Shown: piece by piece, positions 16,667-25,837 of the stretch
Position numbering within the stretch: the first letter of the stretch is position 1
How the letters are laid out: the number at the start of each line of letters is the position of its first letter
Origin: JBBRDU01 sp038230335
GTDB taxonomy: Bacteria > Verrucomicrobiota > Verrucomicrobiia > Chthoniobacterales > UBA10450
Assembly: GCA_038230335.1 (NCBI GenBank)
Contig: JBBRNL010000001.1
Coordinates: 310,001-374,000 of the forward strand
Length of the DNA: 64,000 nt
Direction: 5' to 3'
Notes under the pieces: generated by a model
Databases searched by the model: none
The model's input: the letters and a program-made list of their open reading frames with translations, nothing else
What the model was told of the DNA's origin: nothing
Made by a program: the position numbers and the translations under genes

Positions 16667-19279
16667 ATGAGCGAACGCCGTAAACCCTATCCCTTCGATC
16701 AATTCGAGCCCAAATGGCAGGCGCTCTGGGAGAAGGAACAATCTTTCCACGCGCCCAATCCGGGTGAGAAGGATTTCGATTCAAGGAAGCCGAAATTCTA
16801 CGTGCTCGACATGTTTCCCTATCCAAGTGGAGCCGGACTGCACGTCGGGCATCCCGAGGGCTACACGGCGACGGATATCATGGCTCGTTACAAGCGGCTC
16901 AGTGGCTGCAATGTCTTGCATCCGATGGGCTGGGATGCATTCGGTCTTCCGGCCGAACAGTATGCCATCAAGACCGGTCAGCATCCCGCCGTCACGACGC
17001 GAGACAACATTGCCAAGTTTAAGTCGCAGCTCAAAGCCATCGGATTTTCCTACGACTGGCAGCGCGAGGTCAACACGACCGACCCGCGTTATTACAAATG
17101 GACGCAGTGGATTTTTCTCAAGATTTACAATTCTTGGTTCAACCCGGAAACAACGAGAGCCGAGTCGATTTCAACGTATCGAGGCGACGATCCTGACAGC
17201 GTGAGGCTGGCCTATGTCGCAGATGTGCCGGTAAATTGGTGTCAGGAACTCGGCACCGTGCTGGCCAACGAAGAGGTGGTCGACGGGAAGAGCGAAGTCG
17301 GAGGCTTTCCCGTGGTGAAACGCCCGATGCGCCAATGGATGTTGCGGATCACAGCATTTGCCGATCGATTGATCGCGGAGCTCGACGGCCTCGATTGGCC
17401 CGAATCGATCAAGCTTCTGCAACGGAATTGGATCGGGCGAAGCGAAGGCGCGGAGATTGAGTTTGTGACCGTGAACGGCCGCGAGGACGAATCGGGCAGC
17501 GGCGGTTTATCCAAACCGTCCGGGCAATTGGGGTCAATCGCTGCCATTCGTGTGTTCACCACGCGTGCTGACACGCTTTACGGGGCGACCTATATGGTCC
17601 TCTCTCCCGAGCATCCACTCATTGATCAACTCACGACCGACGAGTGCCGAAGCGCGGTGAATGACTATAGAGCCGCCGTCGCGTCGAAGTCCGAAATCGA
17701 ACGCACCGATCTCTCCAAAGAAAAGACGGGCGTCTTCATTGGCGCATTCGCCATCAATCCAGCGAATGGCAAAAACGTTCCAATCTGGATCGCGGACTAT
17801 GTGCTCATGGGATACGGCACCGGCGCGATAATGGGTGTGCCCGGGCACGATCAGCGTGATTTGGAATTCGCGCGCCGATTCGATTTGCCGGTCGTGCCGG
17901 TCGTCCAGGCCGCGGAAAAAACGAGGGAAGAGTCGATCGGATTCCTGGAAGACGGAGTCGCGATGAACTCGGGCATTCTGGATGGCTTGGCCACGCCCGA
18001 CGCGAAAAAGAAAATCATTTCATGGCTCGAGGAGAATGGTCACGGCCGCGCCGACATCCGTTACAAACTGCGCGACTGGCTGTTCTCGCGTCAGCGTTAC
18101 TGGGGTGAGCCTTTTCCGATTGTTTGGGAAGATGGAAAACATTCTGCGTTGTCGGAGAGCGAATTGCCCATTGTTCCTCCCGAACTGGATGACTACAAAC
18201 CGACGGGCACGGGCGAGCCGCCCCTGGCCAAGGCGAAGGAATGGGTTCTGTATTCCGACCAGGCGCGTCGTGAGACAAACACCATGCCGCAGTGGGCAGG
18301 CTCGTGCTGGTACTATTTGCGGTTCTGTGACCCGCAAAATGACGAGCGCTTTGTCGGCGAAGAGGCGGAGCGCTATTGGACGGGCGGCGAAGCGCCCGGT
18401 GGCGTCGATCTTTATGTGGGTGGGACCGAGCACGCCGTCCTGCATCTGTTGTATGCGCGCTTCTGGCACAAGGTGTTGTTCGATCTAGGATATCTGTCGA
18501 AGCCGGAGCCGTTTCAGCGACTCGTTAACCAGGGAATTATTCTGGGCGAAGACGGTCAGAAGATGTCAAAGTCGCGCGGTAACGTCGTAAATCCGGACGA
18601 AGTTATCGCGCTCTACGGTGCGGATGCCTTCCGTCTTTACGAGATGTTTATGGGGCCGCTCGAGCAGATGAAGCCATGGAGCATGCGCGGCGTGGAAGGC
18701 GTGGCCCGGTTTCTGGCGCGCGTGTGGCGCCTGCTCATGGCTGAAAATCAGGCGGGCGAATGGCATCTCTCGGCCAACGTAACCAACGCCGCACCCGACA
18801 AGGCTCAGCTAAAAATCACGCATGCCACGATCAAGAAAGTGACCGCCGATATCGAGTCGCTTTCGTTCAACACGGCCATCTCGCAGATGATGATCTTTGT
18901 GAATGCGTTTACGAGTGCGGTGGCCATTCCCCTTGCGGCCATGCGTCCGTTCCTCGTCCTATTAAATCCGTTCGCTCCGCATATCGCGTCGGAACTGTGG
19001 GAAACCTTGAACCGGAAATTCGCCGATGCTGAAGGCGACATGACAAAACAATCCTGGCCCACTGCCAATGAGGCGCTGCTCGTGGAGGACGAGGTTGAAA
19101 TCGTCGTGCAGATCAACGGCAAGGTGCGGGACCGCGTGACGGTGCTGATGAGTGCGACCGACGATGAAGTGAAAGAAGCGGTGCTCGCGTCTCCCAGGAT
19201 TCACGCTCTGCTCGACGGGAAAAGCGTAAGGAAGGTAATCGTCGTCCCGAAAAAGCTTGTGAACATCGTCGTTTCCTAA
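16667..19279 (+). CDS. leuS: leucyl-tRNA synthetase
   Basis: Class I aminoacyl-tRNA synthetase charging tRNA-Leu; 870 aa, usual length. Seen: the HIGH-type signature in PYPSGAGLHVGHPEGYT, the editing (CP1) domain between about residues 220 and 420 with TRADTLYGATYMVLSPEHP and MGVPGHDQRD, the KMSKS loop EDGQKMSKSRGNVVNPDE, and the C-terminal VQINGKVRDRV domain. Immediately followed by mscL (14 bp). Confidence 0.97.
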   Translation: MSERRKPYPFDQFEPKWQALWEKEQSFHAPNPGEKDFDSRKPKFYVLDMFPYPSGAGLHVGHPEGYTATDIMARYKRLSGCNVLHPMGWDAFGLPAEQYAIKTGQHPAVTTRDNIAKFKSQLKAIGFSYDWQREVNTTDPRYYKWTQWIFLKIYNSWFNPETTRAESISTYRGDDPDSVRLAYVADVPVNWCQELGTVLANEEVVDGKSEVGGFPVVKRPMRQWMLRITAFADRLIAELDGLDWPESIKLLQRNWIGRSEGAEIEFVTVNGREDESGSGGLSKPSGQLGSIAAIRVFTTRADTLYGATYMVLSPEHPLIDQLTTDECRSAVNDYRAAVASKSEIERTDLSKEKTGVFIGAFAINPANGKNVPIWIADYVLMGYGTGAIMGVPGHDQRDLEFARRFDLPVVPVVQAAEKTREESIGFLEDGVAMNSGILDGLATPDAKKKIISWLEENGHGRADIRYKLRDWLFSRQRYWGEPFPIVWEDGKHSALSESELPIVPPELDDYKPTGTGEPPLAKAKEWVLYSDQARRETNTMPQWAGSCWYYLRFCDPQNDERFVGEEAERYWTGGEAPGGVDLYVGGTEHAVLHLLYARFWHKVLFDLGYLSKPEPFQRLVNQGIILGEDGQKMSKSRGNVVNPDEVIALYGADAFRLYEMFMGPLEQMKPWSMRGVEGVARFLARVWRLLMAENQAGEWHLSANVTNAAPDKAQLKITHATIKKVTADIESLSFNTAISQMMIFVNAFTSAVAIPLAAMRPFLVLLNPFAPHIASELWETLNRKFADAEGDMTKQSWPTANEALLVEDEVEIVVQINGKVRDRVTVLMSATDDEVKEAVLASPRIHALLDGKSVRKVIVVPKKLVNIVVS

Positions 19280-19293
19280 CTAGAGGATATTGT

Positions 19294-19755
19294 ATGTGGA
19301 AAGAATTTAAAGAGTTCGCAGTTAAAGGGAATGCGGTGGACCTCGCCGTGGGCGTGGTCATTGGTGCGGCGTTTGGCTCCATCGTCACTTCACTTGTGAA
19401 GGACATCATCATGCCGCCCATCAGCGTGCTGGCCGGTGGCTTGGATTTCTCGAACAAGTTCATGGTTTTGAAAGCCGGAGCCAACGGCGCGACCAACTTT
19501 GCCACTCCGGCTGAAGCGATCGCAGCCAAGGCCATCACCTGGAACTACGGCAATTTTGTCACACTGGTGATCAACTTCCTGATTGTCGCTTTCTGTATAT
19601 TTATGGTCGTTCGCGCCCTCAACAAAATGAAGCGTCCGCAGCCGAACGTCGCGCCCGTGGCCAAAGATTGTCCGGCCTGCACGATGTCGATTCCGGTGAA
19701 GGCCACACGTTGTCCGCATTGCACATCGGATTTCGGCCCGAGCGTCAGGGTGTAG
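19294..19755 (+). CDS. mscL: large-conductance mechanosensitive channel with C-terminal zinc ribbon
   Basis: Inner-membrane safety valve that opens under osmotic downshock. Residues 1-110 form the MscL core: WKEFKEFAVKGNAVDLAVGV, first helix GAAFGSIVTSLVKDIIMP, then a second helix (about 88-106). Residues 120-148 add a short ribbon with two CxxC pairs (C126/C129 and C140/C143), replacing the usual C-terminal helix bundle. I recall zinc-ribbon tails in other MscL proteins, so it is probably real. Overlaps the end of the convergent pdeM gene by 11 bp. Confidence 0.93.
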   Translation: MWKEFKEFAVKGNAVDLAVGVVIGAAFGSIVTSLVKDIIMPPISVLAGGLDFSNKFMVLKAGANGATNFATPAEAIAAKAITWNYGNFVTLVINFLIVAFCIFMVVRALNKMKRPQPNVAPVAKDCPACTMSIPVKATRCPHCTSDFGPSVRV

Positions 19756-20422
19756 TGGAATGCTTCCACCTCACCGTCCAATGCTCCCTTTTTTCCAGCT
19801 TGAACACGCGCTGCGGCGAGCAGAGCCAGACATCTGTCTCGTCATCGGCGGGCCATTCCGTGCCGGCCGCCCAAGGCGAGAAGGCCGGCAATATCCAGCA
19901 GGTCTTCTGTTGCACGAAGGCCGGCAGTTTTAAACGCAATCCAGCACCGTCTCGGATAACGGCCGCCGGGTGATGGTGCCCGACGATTTGAATTGAGTCG
20001 CTTGGCTTGGTTTCGCAATGACCGTGATGGAACAAAAATCCATCGCTCTGCCAGGCTGGCATCAACTCAAGATTTTGGAGGTGGCGATCGTGATTCCCGG
20101 CGATCAACACCACGTCACACAATGCACGCAGCGTTTGCAGGAGTCGCGCCAGGTCTTTACCACCGGCGCGGTTATGGACCAGGTCGCCCAGCAGAACCAG
20201 GTGCGTCGGCTCATAATCTGTGAGCAACTCGATCAAGCGCGCTTCCACGGTCCGCATTCCCCAGAGCGGAAACAAATTTCCCGCAGCCCGCTGACTCAGT
20301 TCATATCCAAAGTGAAGATCCGCGACGGCGAGCCAGCCATCGCGCTCATTGAAGAGGGCGAGACGGCCGTCGAGCACAACGTTCTCCGTCACTTTAACCT
20401 GGCTCGAAGTCTTGATTTTCAT
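19745..20422 (-). CDS. pdeM: PdeM/ICC-like metallophosphoesterase
   Basis: Calcineurin-type metallophosphoesterase, 225 aa, resembling the ligase-associated DNA damage response endonuclease PdeM. Metal ligands are all visible: VADLHFGYE (D, H), LLGDLVHNR (D), GNHDR (N, H), HGH and GHHHPA. Its usual partners (a DEAD/DEAH helicase and an ATP-dependent ligase) are not in this window, so the DNA-repair role is inference from family alone. Ends overlapping mscL tail to tail. Confidence 0.78.
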   Translation of the reverse strand: MKIKTSSQVKVTENVVLDGRLALFNERDGWLAVADLHFGYELSQRAAGNLFPLWGMRTVEARLIELLTDYEPTHLVLLGDLVHNRAGGKDLARLLQTLRALCDVVLIAGNHDRHLQNLELMPAWQSDGFLFHHGHCETKPSDSIQIVGHHHPAAVIRDGAGLRLKLPAFVQQKTCWILPAFSPWAAGTEWPADDETDVWLCSPQRVFKLEKREHWTVRWKHSTTP

Positions 20423-20499
20423 CTCTGTGAACTAGTTAACGACCTAAAATATTCCTTGCCAGACGCCGCCGCCGTGTTTACAGGGCGCCGTATCACAAA

Positions 20500-21012
20500 A
20501 TGATCAAGCATATCCGAGTTCTAATCGCTTTCATGGCCGGCTGCTTTTTGGCCAGTTGCGCCGAAACCCCCCGGGCCATCGTTTCACGTCCGGTCAATCA
20601 CCGCATTGCGCAAGTTCGGACCACGGCCTATTCGAATACTGAGAAAGGCGGCAAGCACAACGCCGTCGGAACCTATCTTTCCGGACGGCAGGTCAAGAGT
20701 GCGGCCTCCGATTGGTCACGTTTTCCCTTGGGCACGCGCTTCCGTATCGTCGATACGAACGAAGAATACATGATCGACGATTACGGCACGGCGTTGATCG
20801 GAACGAATACGATCGACCTCTACAAATCGAGCCGTTTGGACATGAAAAGGTGGGGAGTGCGTCGCGTCGATATCGATATTTTGCAATGGGGTTCAAAGGA
20901 ACAAAGTTTGAAGGTGCTCACGCCACGGGCCAGGCATGGGTATGTGCGCCAAATGATTGTGGCACTGCAGAAAAAAACCTCCGCCTCTTCCAATAATCCG
21001 CCGCAGAATTGA
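20500..21012 (+). CDS. 3D domain-containing lipoprotein
   Basis: 170 aa with a lipoprotein signal (MAGCFLASC, Cys about residue 21). The mature part is a 3D (Asp-Asp-Asp) double-psi barrel domain of the type found in MltA and Sps-like cell-wall enzymes. Seen: TAYSNTEKGGKHNAVG, ASDWSRFPLGTRFRI, MIDDYGTALIG...IDLY and WGVRRVDIDI. It carries the three conserved Asp positions. Probably acts on or binds peptidoglycan in the periplasm; no other domain is attached. Confidence 0.83.
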   Translation: MIKHIRVLIAFMAGCFLASCAETPRAIVSRPVNHRIAQVRTTAYSNTEKGGKHNAVGTYLSGRQVKSAASDWSRFPLGTRFRIVDTNEEYMIDDYGTALIGTNTIDLYKSSRLDMKRWGVRRVDIDILQWGSKEQSLKVLTPRARHGYVRQMIVALQKKTSASSNNPPQN

Positions 21013-21043
21013 TTAATCGGCCGTGCCGACGAAGTTTCGGCGC

Positions 21044-22015
21044 ATGAAAATCCTCGTTGTCGGCGGCGCCGGGTATATCGGCAGCGTCTGTGCGGAGCTG
21101 CTTCTTGACGAAGGCCACGACGTCGCGGTGCTGGATAATCTGACGGAAGGTCATCGTCGCGCGCTGGATGCACGCGCGCCATTCATCGAAGCGGATCTGG
21201 CTGATGCGGAGAAAATCAAAGCCGCGCTTTCGCGCGTTCGACCGGATGCAGTCATGCATTTTGCAGCCAGTGCGCTGGTCGGCGAATCGATGCAAAATCC
21301 TTCGAAGTATTTCCGGAATAACGTGGCCCATGGTCTGAACCTGCTGGACGCCATGGTGGCAGCGGGCACGGAGCGGCTGGTCTTCTCATCGACCTGCGCG
21401 ATTTTTGGACCGCCCGAGCGCTTGCCGATTGATGAAGAGTTGCCGAAAAGGCCGATCAATCCTTACGGGGAATCCAAACTGGCCTTTGAAAAGGTTCTTA
21501 AATGGTATGGCGAGATTCACGGATTGAAGTTCGTCTCGCTCCGGTACTTCAATGCGGCCGGCGCCTCCGCGCGTTTCGGCGAGGATCATCGCACCGAGAC
21601 ACATCTCATTCCGAATGTGTTGAAAGTCGCGCTCGGACAGAAGCCGCACGTGGAAATTTACGGCACCGATTACGAAACGCCCGATGGCACCTGTATCCGC
21701 GATTACATTCATATTCTCGACCTGGCGCGCGCGCATATCCTCGCGCTGACTTCCTCGAAGAGTGATTTTTATAATCTGGGCACGGGCGGGGGATCGAGTG
21801 TGCGCGAAGTGATCGATGCGGCTGCGGCAGTAACGGGCAAGAAAATTGAAATCGTGGAAAAGCCAAGACGGCCGGGCGATCCACCGCGACTCATCGCGTC
21901 TTCCGATAAGATTCGAAAGGAGCTCGGCTGGACGCCGCAATTCCAATCGCTGCCGGCCATCATTGAGAGTGCATGGAAATGGCACCAGAAATTCCCGCGC
22001 GGTTACGAAGACTGA
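21044..22015 (+). CDS. galE: UDP-glucose 4-epimerase
   Basis: Interconverts UDP-glucose and UDP-galactose for envelope polysaccharides; 323 aa. Short-chain dehydrogenase fold with NAD-binding GGAGYIGS at the start, SSTCAIFG (catalytic Ser; the family usually has SSTAAVYG, so TC is a small variation), NPYGESK (YxxxK), RYFNAAGA, and YGTDYETPDGTCIRDYIH, which is diagnostic for GalE. The start at 21044 (MKILVVGG) is chosen because the NAD-binding strand begins there. Confidence 0.93.
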   Translation: MKILVVGGAGYIGSVCAELLLDEGHDVAVLDNLTEGHRRALDARAPFIEADLADAEKIKAALSRVRPDAVMHFAASALVGESMQNPSKYFRNNVAHGLNLLDAMVAAGTERLVFSSTCAIFGPPERLPIDEELPKRPINPYGESKLAFEKVLKWYGEIHGLKFVSLRYFNAAGASARFGEDHRTETHLIPNVLKVALGQKPHVEIYGTDYETPDGTCIRDYIHILDLARAHILALTSSKSDFYNLGTGGGSSVREVIDAAAAVTGKKIEIVEKPRRPGDPPRLIASSDKIRKELGWTPQFQSLPAIIESAWKWHQKFPRGYED

Positions 22016-22032
22016 CGGATTTAACAAAAGAA

Positions 22033-22059
22033 AAGCGCCCGCGGAAACCGCGGGCGCTT
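22033..22059 (-). terminator. intrinsic terminator between convergent genes
   Basis: Perfect 12-bp stem (AAGCGCCCGCGG / CCGCGGGCGCTT) with an AAA loop, between the ends of galE and the minus-strand secreted-protein gene. Read on the minus strand it is followed by TTCTTTTGTT, a good U tract, so it best serves the 22094-22531 gene; on the plus strand it may also end galE. Confidence 0.85.
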
Positions 22060-22093
22060 AAAACTGAACTGCAACTAAACTTCGAAGCGCTGA

Positions 22094-22531
22094 TTAGTGC
22101 TTGGAAGTCGTCGTCGTGGTCGTCGTTTCTTTCTTTTCGTAGTAAGACAACGGCTTGGTCAGCGTCACTTTGCTGACAACCATGCGGTCGCCTTCTTTGA
22201 CGTAGGTGTACGTCACCGGCATGTCAGGACGAAGAGCCGACAATTCGACGACCTTGCCTTCCGGATCAACCACGGTCGTGCTCTTGGTGTAGTAATACTT
22301 CACCGGCGCCTGACTCGTTTCCGAGCGGAAGCTGATGTAGTCCGATCCCGGCGTGTAGGCCGTGATCGTACCCGAACCGTTGAGCGAGCTCGTGCTCGTG
22401 CTGGTTGTGGCGCTGACGCCACCACCCGCGGTGGTTGTGGTGGTCGATGATTCCTGCGCGAAAGCTGAGCTGAGCGCAACTGCGCCCGCCGCTCCGGCTG
22501 CCAACATTTTCACTAGTTTTGTGTGTTTCAT
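22094..22531 (-). CDS. secreted Thr/Ser-rich protein, unknown function
   Basis: 145 aa with a signal peptide (KMLAAGAAGAVALSSAFAQ). The mature protein has Thr-rich ends (SSTTTTTAGGG at the N-terminus, ETTTTTTTSKH at the C-terminus) around a compact middle with GSGTITAYTPGSDYISFRSE and PVTYTYVKEGDRMVV, which looks like a small beta-sheet domain. I cannot name a family. It has its own strong terminator, suggesting a well-expressed single gene. Confidence 0.72.
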   Translation of the reverse strand: MKHTKLVKMLAAGAAGAVALSSAFAQESSTTTTTAGGGVSATTSTSTSSLNGSGTITAYTPGSDYISFRSETSQAPVKYYYTKSTTVVDPEGKVVELSALRPDMPVTYTYVKEGDRMVVSKVTLTKPLSYYEKKETTTTTTTSKH

Positions 22532-22694
22532 ATTTGTCCTTTGCTTGAGTTAAACGGATGATTCCGTCGTGCTTAAATTTGACTCCCTTTGGCGAAGTTT
22601 ATTCGACTGCACTTTTTCATTCGTAACCCCAACGGCCCGTGGATGTATCAGGCCGGGTCTATCGGCGCGCTCGAGCGATTTTTCCTGACGCTTC

Positions 22695-23933
22695 ATGCAA
22701 CCTTTGCCTGGTTTCCGTGATTTTCTGCCGGCCGATTGCGCTGCGCGAAATTACATTTTTTCGACATGGCGTGACACGGCGCGCCGGCACGGCTTTGTCG
22801 AATGGGATGGACCCATCCTTGAGCCAACCGAATTGTACAAGAAGAAGAGTGGCCCCGAAATCGTCGATCAACTTTTTAACTTTGTGGATAAGGGTGAGCG
22901 CGAGGTGGCCATGCGTCCTGAGCTTACGCCGACGCTGGCTCGCGTCATCGCCACGCACGAGCGCGCTTTCAAGAAGCCGCTCAAATGGTTTTCGATCGGC
23001 CAATTCTTTCGTTATGAGAAGCAACAGCGCGGCCGGTTGCGCGAACATTTTCAACTAAATTGCGATATCGTTGGTGAAACGAATCCGGCGGCGGATGTCG
23101 AACTGGTCGCGCTTTGCATCGATATCCTGCGCGGGTTTGGATTTACCGAAGCGGATCTGGTGGTGCGGATCAGTGATCGTGAATTCTGGACCGACTTCCT
23201 GCGCACGCAGAACGTCCCGGAGGAACAATGGCAACAGATTCTACAGGCGATCGACAAATCGGAGCGGGAACCGCGGGAGAAAACCGCGGCCAGGCTGGGA
23301 GCCCTGGCTGAGCCAGTATTTGCCATCTTCGATGGCGGCGGCAAAAGCGAAAAGCTTGAGCATGTCGTGGAAGGCCTGCGCGTGCGCGGTCTGGACAAGT
23401 TCGTCGAAATCGACGTCCAAATTGTGCGCGGACTGGCTTATTACACCGGCATCGTATTCGAGGTTTTCGATCGTGCCGGAAAACTTCGGGCCATTGCGGG
23501 AGGCGGTCGCTATGACACCTTAATTCACCAGCTGAGTGATGGTTCCGTTTCGCTGCCGGCGTTGGGTTTTGCCATGGGCGACGTGGTCCTGGGCGATCTG
23601 ATTGGACAAACGGCCAACGCCAAAAGCAAAATGGAAGAGTGGTTGCGCGCTGAACAAGCCCTCGACGCTTACGTGATTATCGCCAAGGAAGAACGCCGCG
23701 CTGACGCCCTGGCCCACGTCCAGGCCCTGCGTGAGCACGGTCTTCGGATCGACTATCCGTTGTCGCCGGCCAAAGTGCCGAAGCAATTTCAGGCGGCCGA
23801 ACAGCTGGGCGCGCGTCTCGCGATCCTGTTCGGCGACGAGTGGCCGCAGGTTGCGCTGAAGAACCTTTCCACGGGAGAACAGGAGCTCGTGTCGAACGAG
23901 GATCTTCTTGTCCGCGTGCGTGGGTCTCTTTAG
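22695..23933 (+). CDS. hisS: histidyl-tRNA synthetase
   Basis: Class II synthetase charging tRNA-His; 412 aa. Seen: GFRDFLPAD start, motif 1 region, MRPELTPTLARV, motif 2 FSIGQFFRYEKQQRGRLREHFQL, the histidine-binding RGLAYYTGIVFEVFD and GGGRYDTLI, and a C-terminal anticodon-binding domain. A HisZ regulatory subunit would lack the intact histidine-binding motifs and the C-terminal domain. Followed 80 bp later by aspS, a common pairing. Confidence 0.95.
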   Translation: MQPLPGFRDFLPADCAARNYIFSTWRDTARRHGFVEWDGPILEPTELYKKKSGPEIVDQLFNFVDKGEREVAMRPELTPTLARVIATHERAFKKPLKWFSIGQFFRYEKQQRGRLREHFQLNCDIVGETNPAADVELVALCIDILRGFGFTEADLVVRISDREFWTDFLRTQNVPEEQWQQILQAIDKSEREPREKTAARLGALAEPVFAIFDGGGKSEKLEHVVEGLRVRGLDKFVEIDVQIVRGLAYYTGIVFEVFDRAGKLRAIAGGGRYDTLIHQLSDGSVSLPALGFAMGDVVLGDLIGQTANAKSKMEEWLRAEQALDAYVIIAKEERRADALAHVQALREHGLRIDYPLSPAKVPKQFQAAEQLGARLAILFGDEWPQVALKNLSTGEQELVSNEDLLVRVRGSL

Positions 23934-24014
23934 AGCGGCCTCGAGTTCATCGCCACCTAATCACTTGCGCGTTCATCGGCTTGGCCCAGAATGACAATCC
24001 TTCGGCCCGCTTCT

Positions 24015-25784
24015 ATGTACCGCACCCATCATTGTAACCAGCTGCGCAAGGAGCACATCGGCCAGGAGGTCACCCTGGCGGGCTGGGTGCATGTTTCGCG
24101 TGATCACGGTGGCGTGATCTTCGTTGATTTGCGCGATCGTGAAGGCTTAACGCAGGTTGTTTTTCGACCGGAAGAAAACGCGGACGTAGCAAAACAATCC
24201 CACACTTTACGCAGCGAAGATGTCATCCAGGTGATGGGACGGGTAGCGGAGCGGCAGCCCGGCACGGAGAATCCGAAGCTCACCACTGGCGCGGTGGAAG
24301 TGGTGGTCGCGGAATTGCGCGTGTTGAATCGCGCGGACGATCTGCCATTCCCGCTCGACGCCGACATCCACAACGAGGACCTGCGTCTGACGTATCGCTA
24401 CTTCGACCTGCGCCGTCCTCAACTGGCGCGGAACCTCCGCCTGCGTCACAAGGTGACGAAGGCCACGCGCGATTATCTCGACGCGCAGGGCTACTACGAA
24501 GTCGAGACGCCCATTCTGTCCAAGAGCACGCCGGAGGGCGCGCGTGATTTCCTCGTGCCCAGTCGGCTCGCGCCCGGGAAATTTTACGCACTGCCGCAGG
24601 CCCCGCAGCAATACAAGCAGCTGCTCATGGTGGGCGGTGTGGAAAAGTATTTTCAAATCGCGAAATGCTTTCGGGACGAGGATTTACGGGCGGATCGGCA
24701 GCCGGAATTCACCCAGATCGACATCGAAGCCTCCTTCGTCATGCCGGACGATCTCTTCGCTTTGACGGAGGGTTTGCTCGCCGGAGCTTTTCAGGCCGCT
24801 CGTGAGATTGAGATTAAAACGCCGTTTGATCGTCTGACTTACAAGGAGGCCATTAGTCGCTACGGCAGTGATAAGCCGGACCGGCGCTTCGGTTTGGAAT
24901 TGGTCGATTTGAGCGAAGATTTTCGGGCCAGCGGTTTTAAAGTTTTTCGCGGCACACTGGATGGCGGCGGTGTGGTCAAGGCGATCAATGCGAAAGGCTT
25001 CGCTGGAATTACGATCGGGCAGATCGATGACTTGACCGAGCGCGCCAAACTCTTTGGAGCCAAAGGCCTCGCCTTCATCAAGGCGGAAGGGGGCGAGTGG
25101 AAGTCGCCCATAGTGAAATTTTTTTCCGAGGCAGAGAAAGCGGCGCTGCAGACAAAGCTCAACATGGAAGAGGGAGATTTGGTTCTTTTTGCGGCCGACC
25201 AGTGGGAGATTGCCTGCGAGGTGCTCGGCCGGTTGCGCCTGCGCGTGGCTGAGATACAAAAACTAACCAGCGCCTCGGAAGAGCTGAACTTTCTTTGGGT
25301 GACCGACTTTCCGCTTCTGCAACGGAACGAAGGAGAAGGCAAATGGAATGCGGTGCATCATCCGTTTACCCGGCCGAAGACCGAAGATTTGCCCCTGCTG
25401 GAAGCAAAAAAATACGGCGAGATCCGGGCTGAGGCGTATGACGTGGTCTTAAACGGCGTGGAGATTGGCGGCGGCAGCATTCGAATCCACGAGCCGGACC
25501 TGCAAGCCCGAATGTTTGAAGTCCTCGGTATCGCGCCGGAGGCGCAACAAACCGAGTTTGGTCATCTGCTGCGTGCCTTCCGTCTAGGCGCGCCGCCTCA
25601 CGGTGGAATTGCGCTGGGTCTCGACCGCCTTGTCATGCTTGTCTGCGGCGAAGAAAGCATCCGTGAGGTAATGGCTTTCCCGAAAAATAACCGTGGGATG
25701 GATTTGATGAGTCAGTCGCCCGCGGACGTCGATCCGCGGCAGTTGCGGGATTTGGGAATCAAACTGGCCAAAGACAAGGCATAA
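24015..25784 (+). CDS. aspS: aspartyl-tRNA synthetase
   Basis: Class II synthetase, 589 aa, bacterial long form. N-terminal OB-fold anticodon domain (RKEHIGQEVTLAGWVHVSRD, GVIFVDLRDREG), motif 1 near TKATRDYLDAQGYYEVETP, motif 2 FQIAKCFRDEDLRADRQPEF, the bacterial GAD insertion (about residues 290-400), and motif 3 GGIALGLDRLVML. The start at 24015 (MYRTHHCNQLR) matches the family; ATG 23991 would add eight residues. Confidence 0.96.
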   Translation: MYRTHHCNQLRKEHIGQEVTLAGWVHVSRDHGGVIFVDLRDREGLTQVVFRPEENADVAKQSHTLRSEDVIQVMGRVAERQPGTENPKLTTGAVEVVVAELRVLNRADDLPFPLDADIHNEDLRLTYRYFDLRRPQLARNLRLRHKVTKATRDYLDAQGYYEVETPILSKSTPEGARDFLVPSRLAPGKFYALPQAPQQYKQLLMVGGVEKYFQIAKCFRDEDLRADRQPEFTQIDIEASFVMPDDLFALTEGLLAGAFQAAREIEIKTPFDRLTYKEAISRYGSDKPDRRFGLELVDLSEDFRASGFKVFRGTLDGGGVVKAINAKGFAGITIGQIDDLTERAKLFGAKGLAFIKAEGGEWKSPIVKFFSEAEKAALQTKLNMEEGDLVLFAADQWEIACEVLGRLRLRVAEIQKLTSASEELNFLWVTDFPLLQRNEGEGKWNAVHHPFTRPKTEDLPLLEAKKYGEIRAEAYDVVLNGVEIGGGSIRIHEPDLQARMFEVLGIAPEAQQTEFGHLLRAFRLGAPPHGGIALGLDRLVMLVCGEESIREVMAFPKNNRGMDLMSQSPADVDPRQLRDLGIKLAKDKA

Positions 25785-25837
25785 CGGATTGGAGTGCGTC
25801 AGGTAGGGACATACTCTACCTAAAGAGAGAACAACGC

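Noticed and set aside
18020..18469. Long antisense frame in leuS
   Set aside because: Lies entirely opposite an intact conserved gene and has no recognisable domain.
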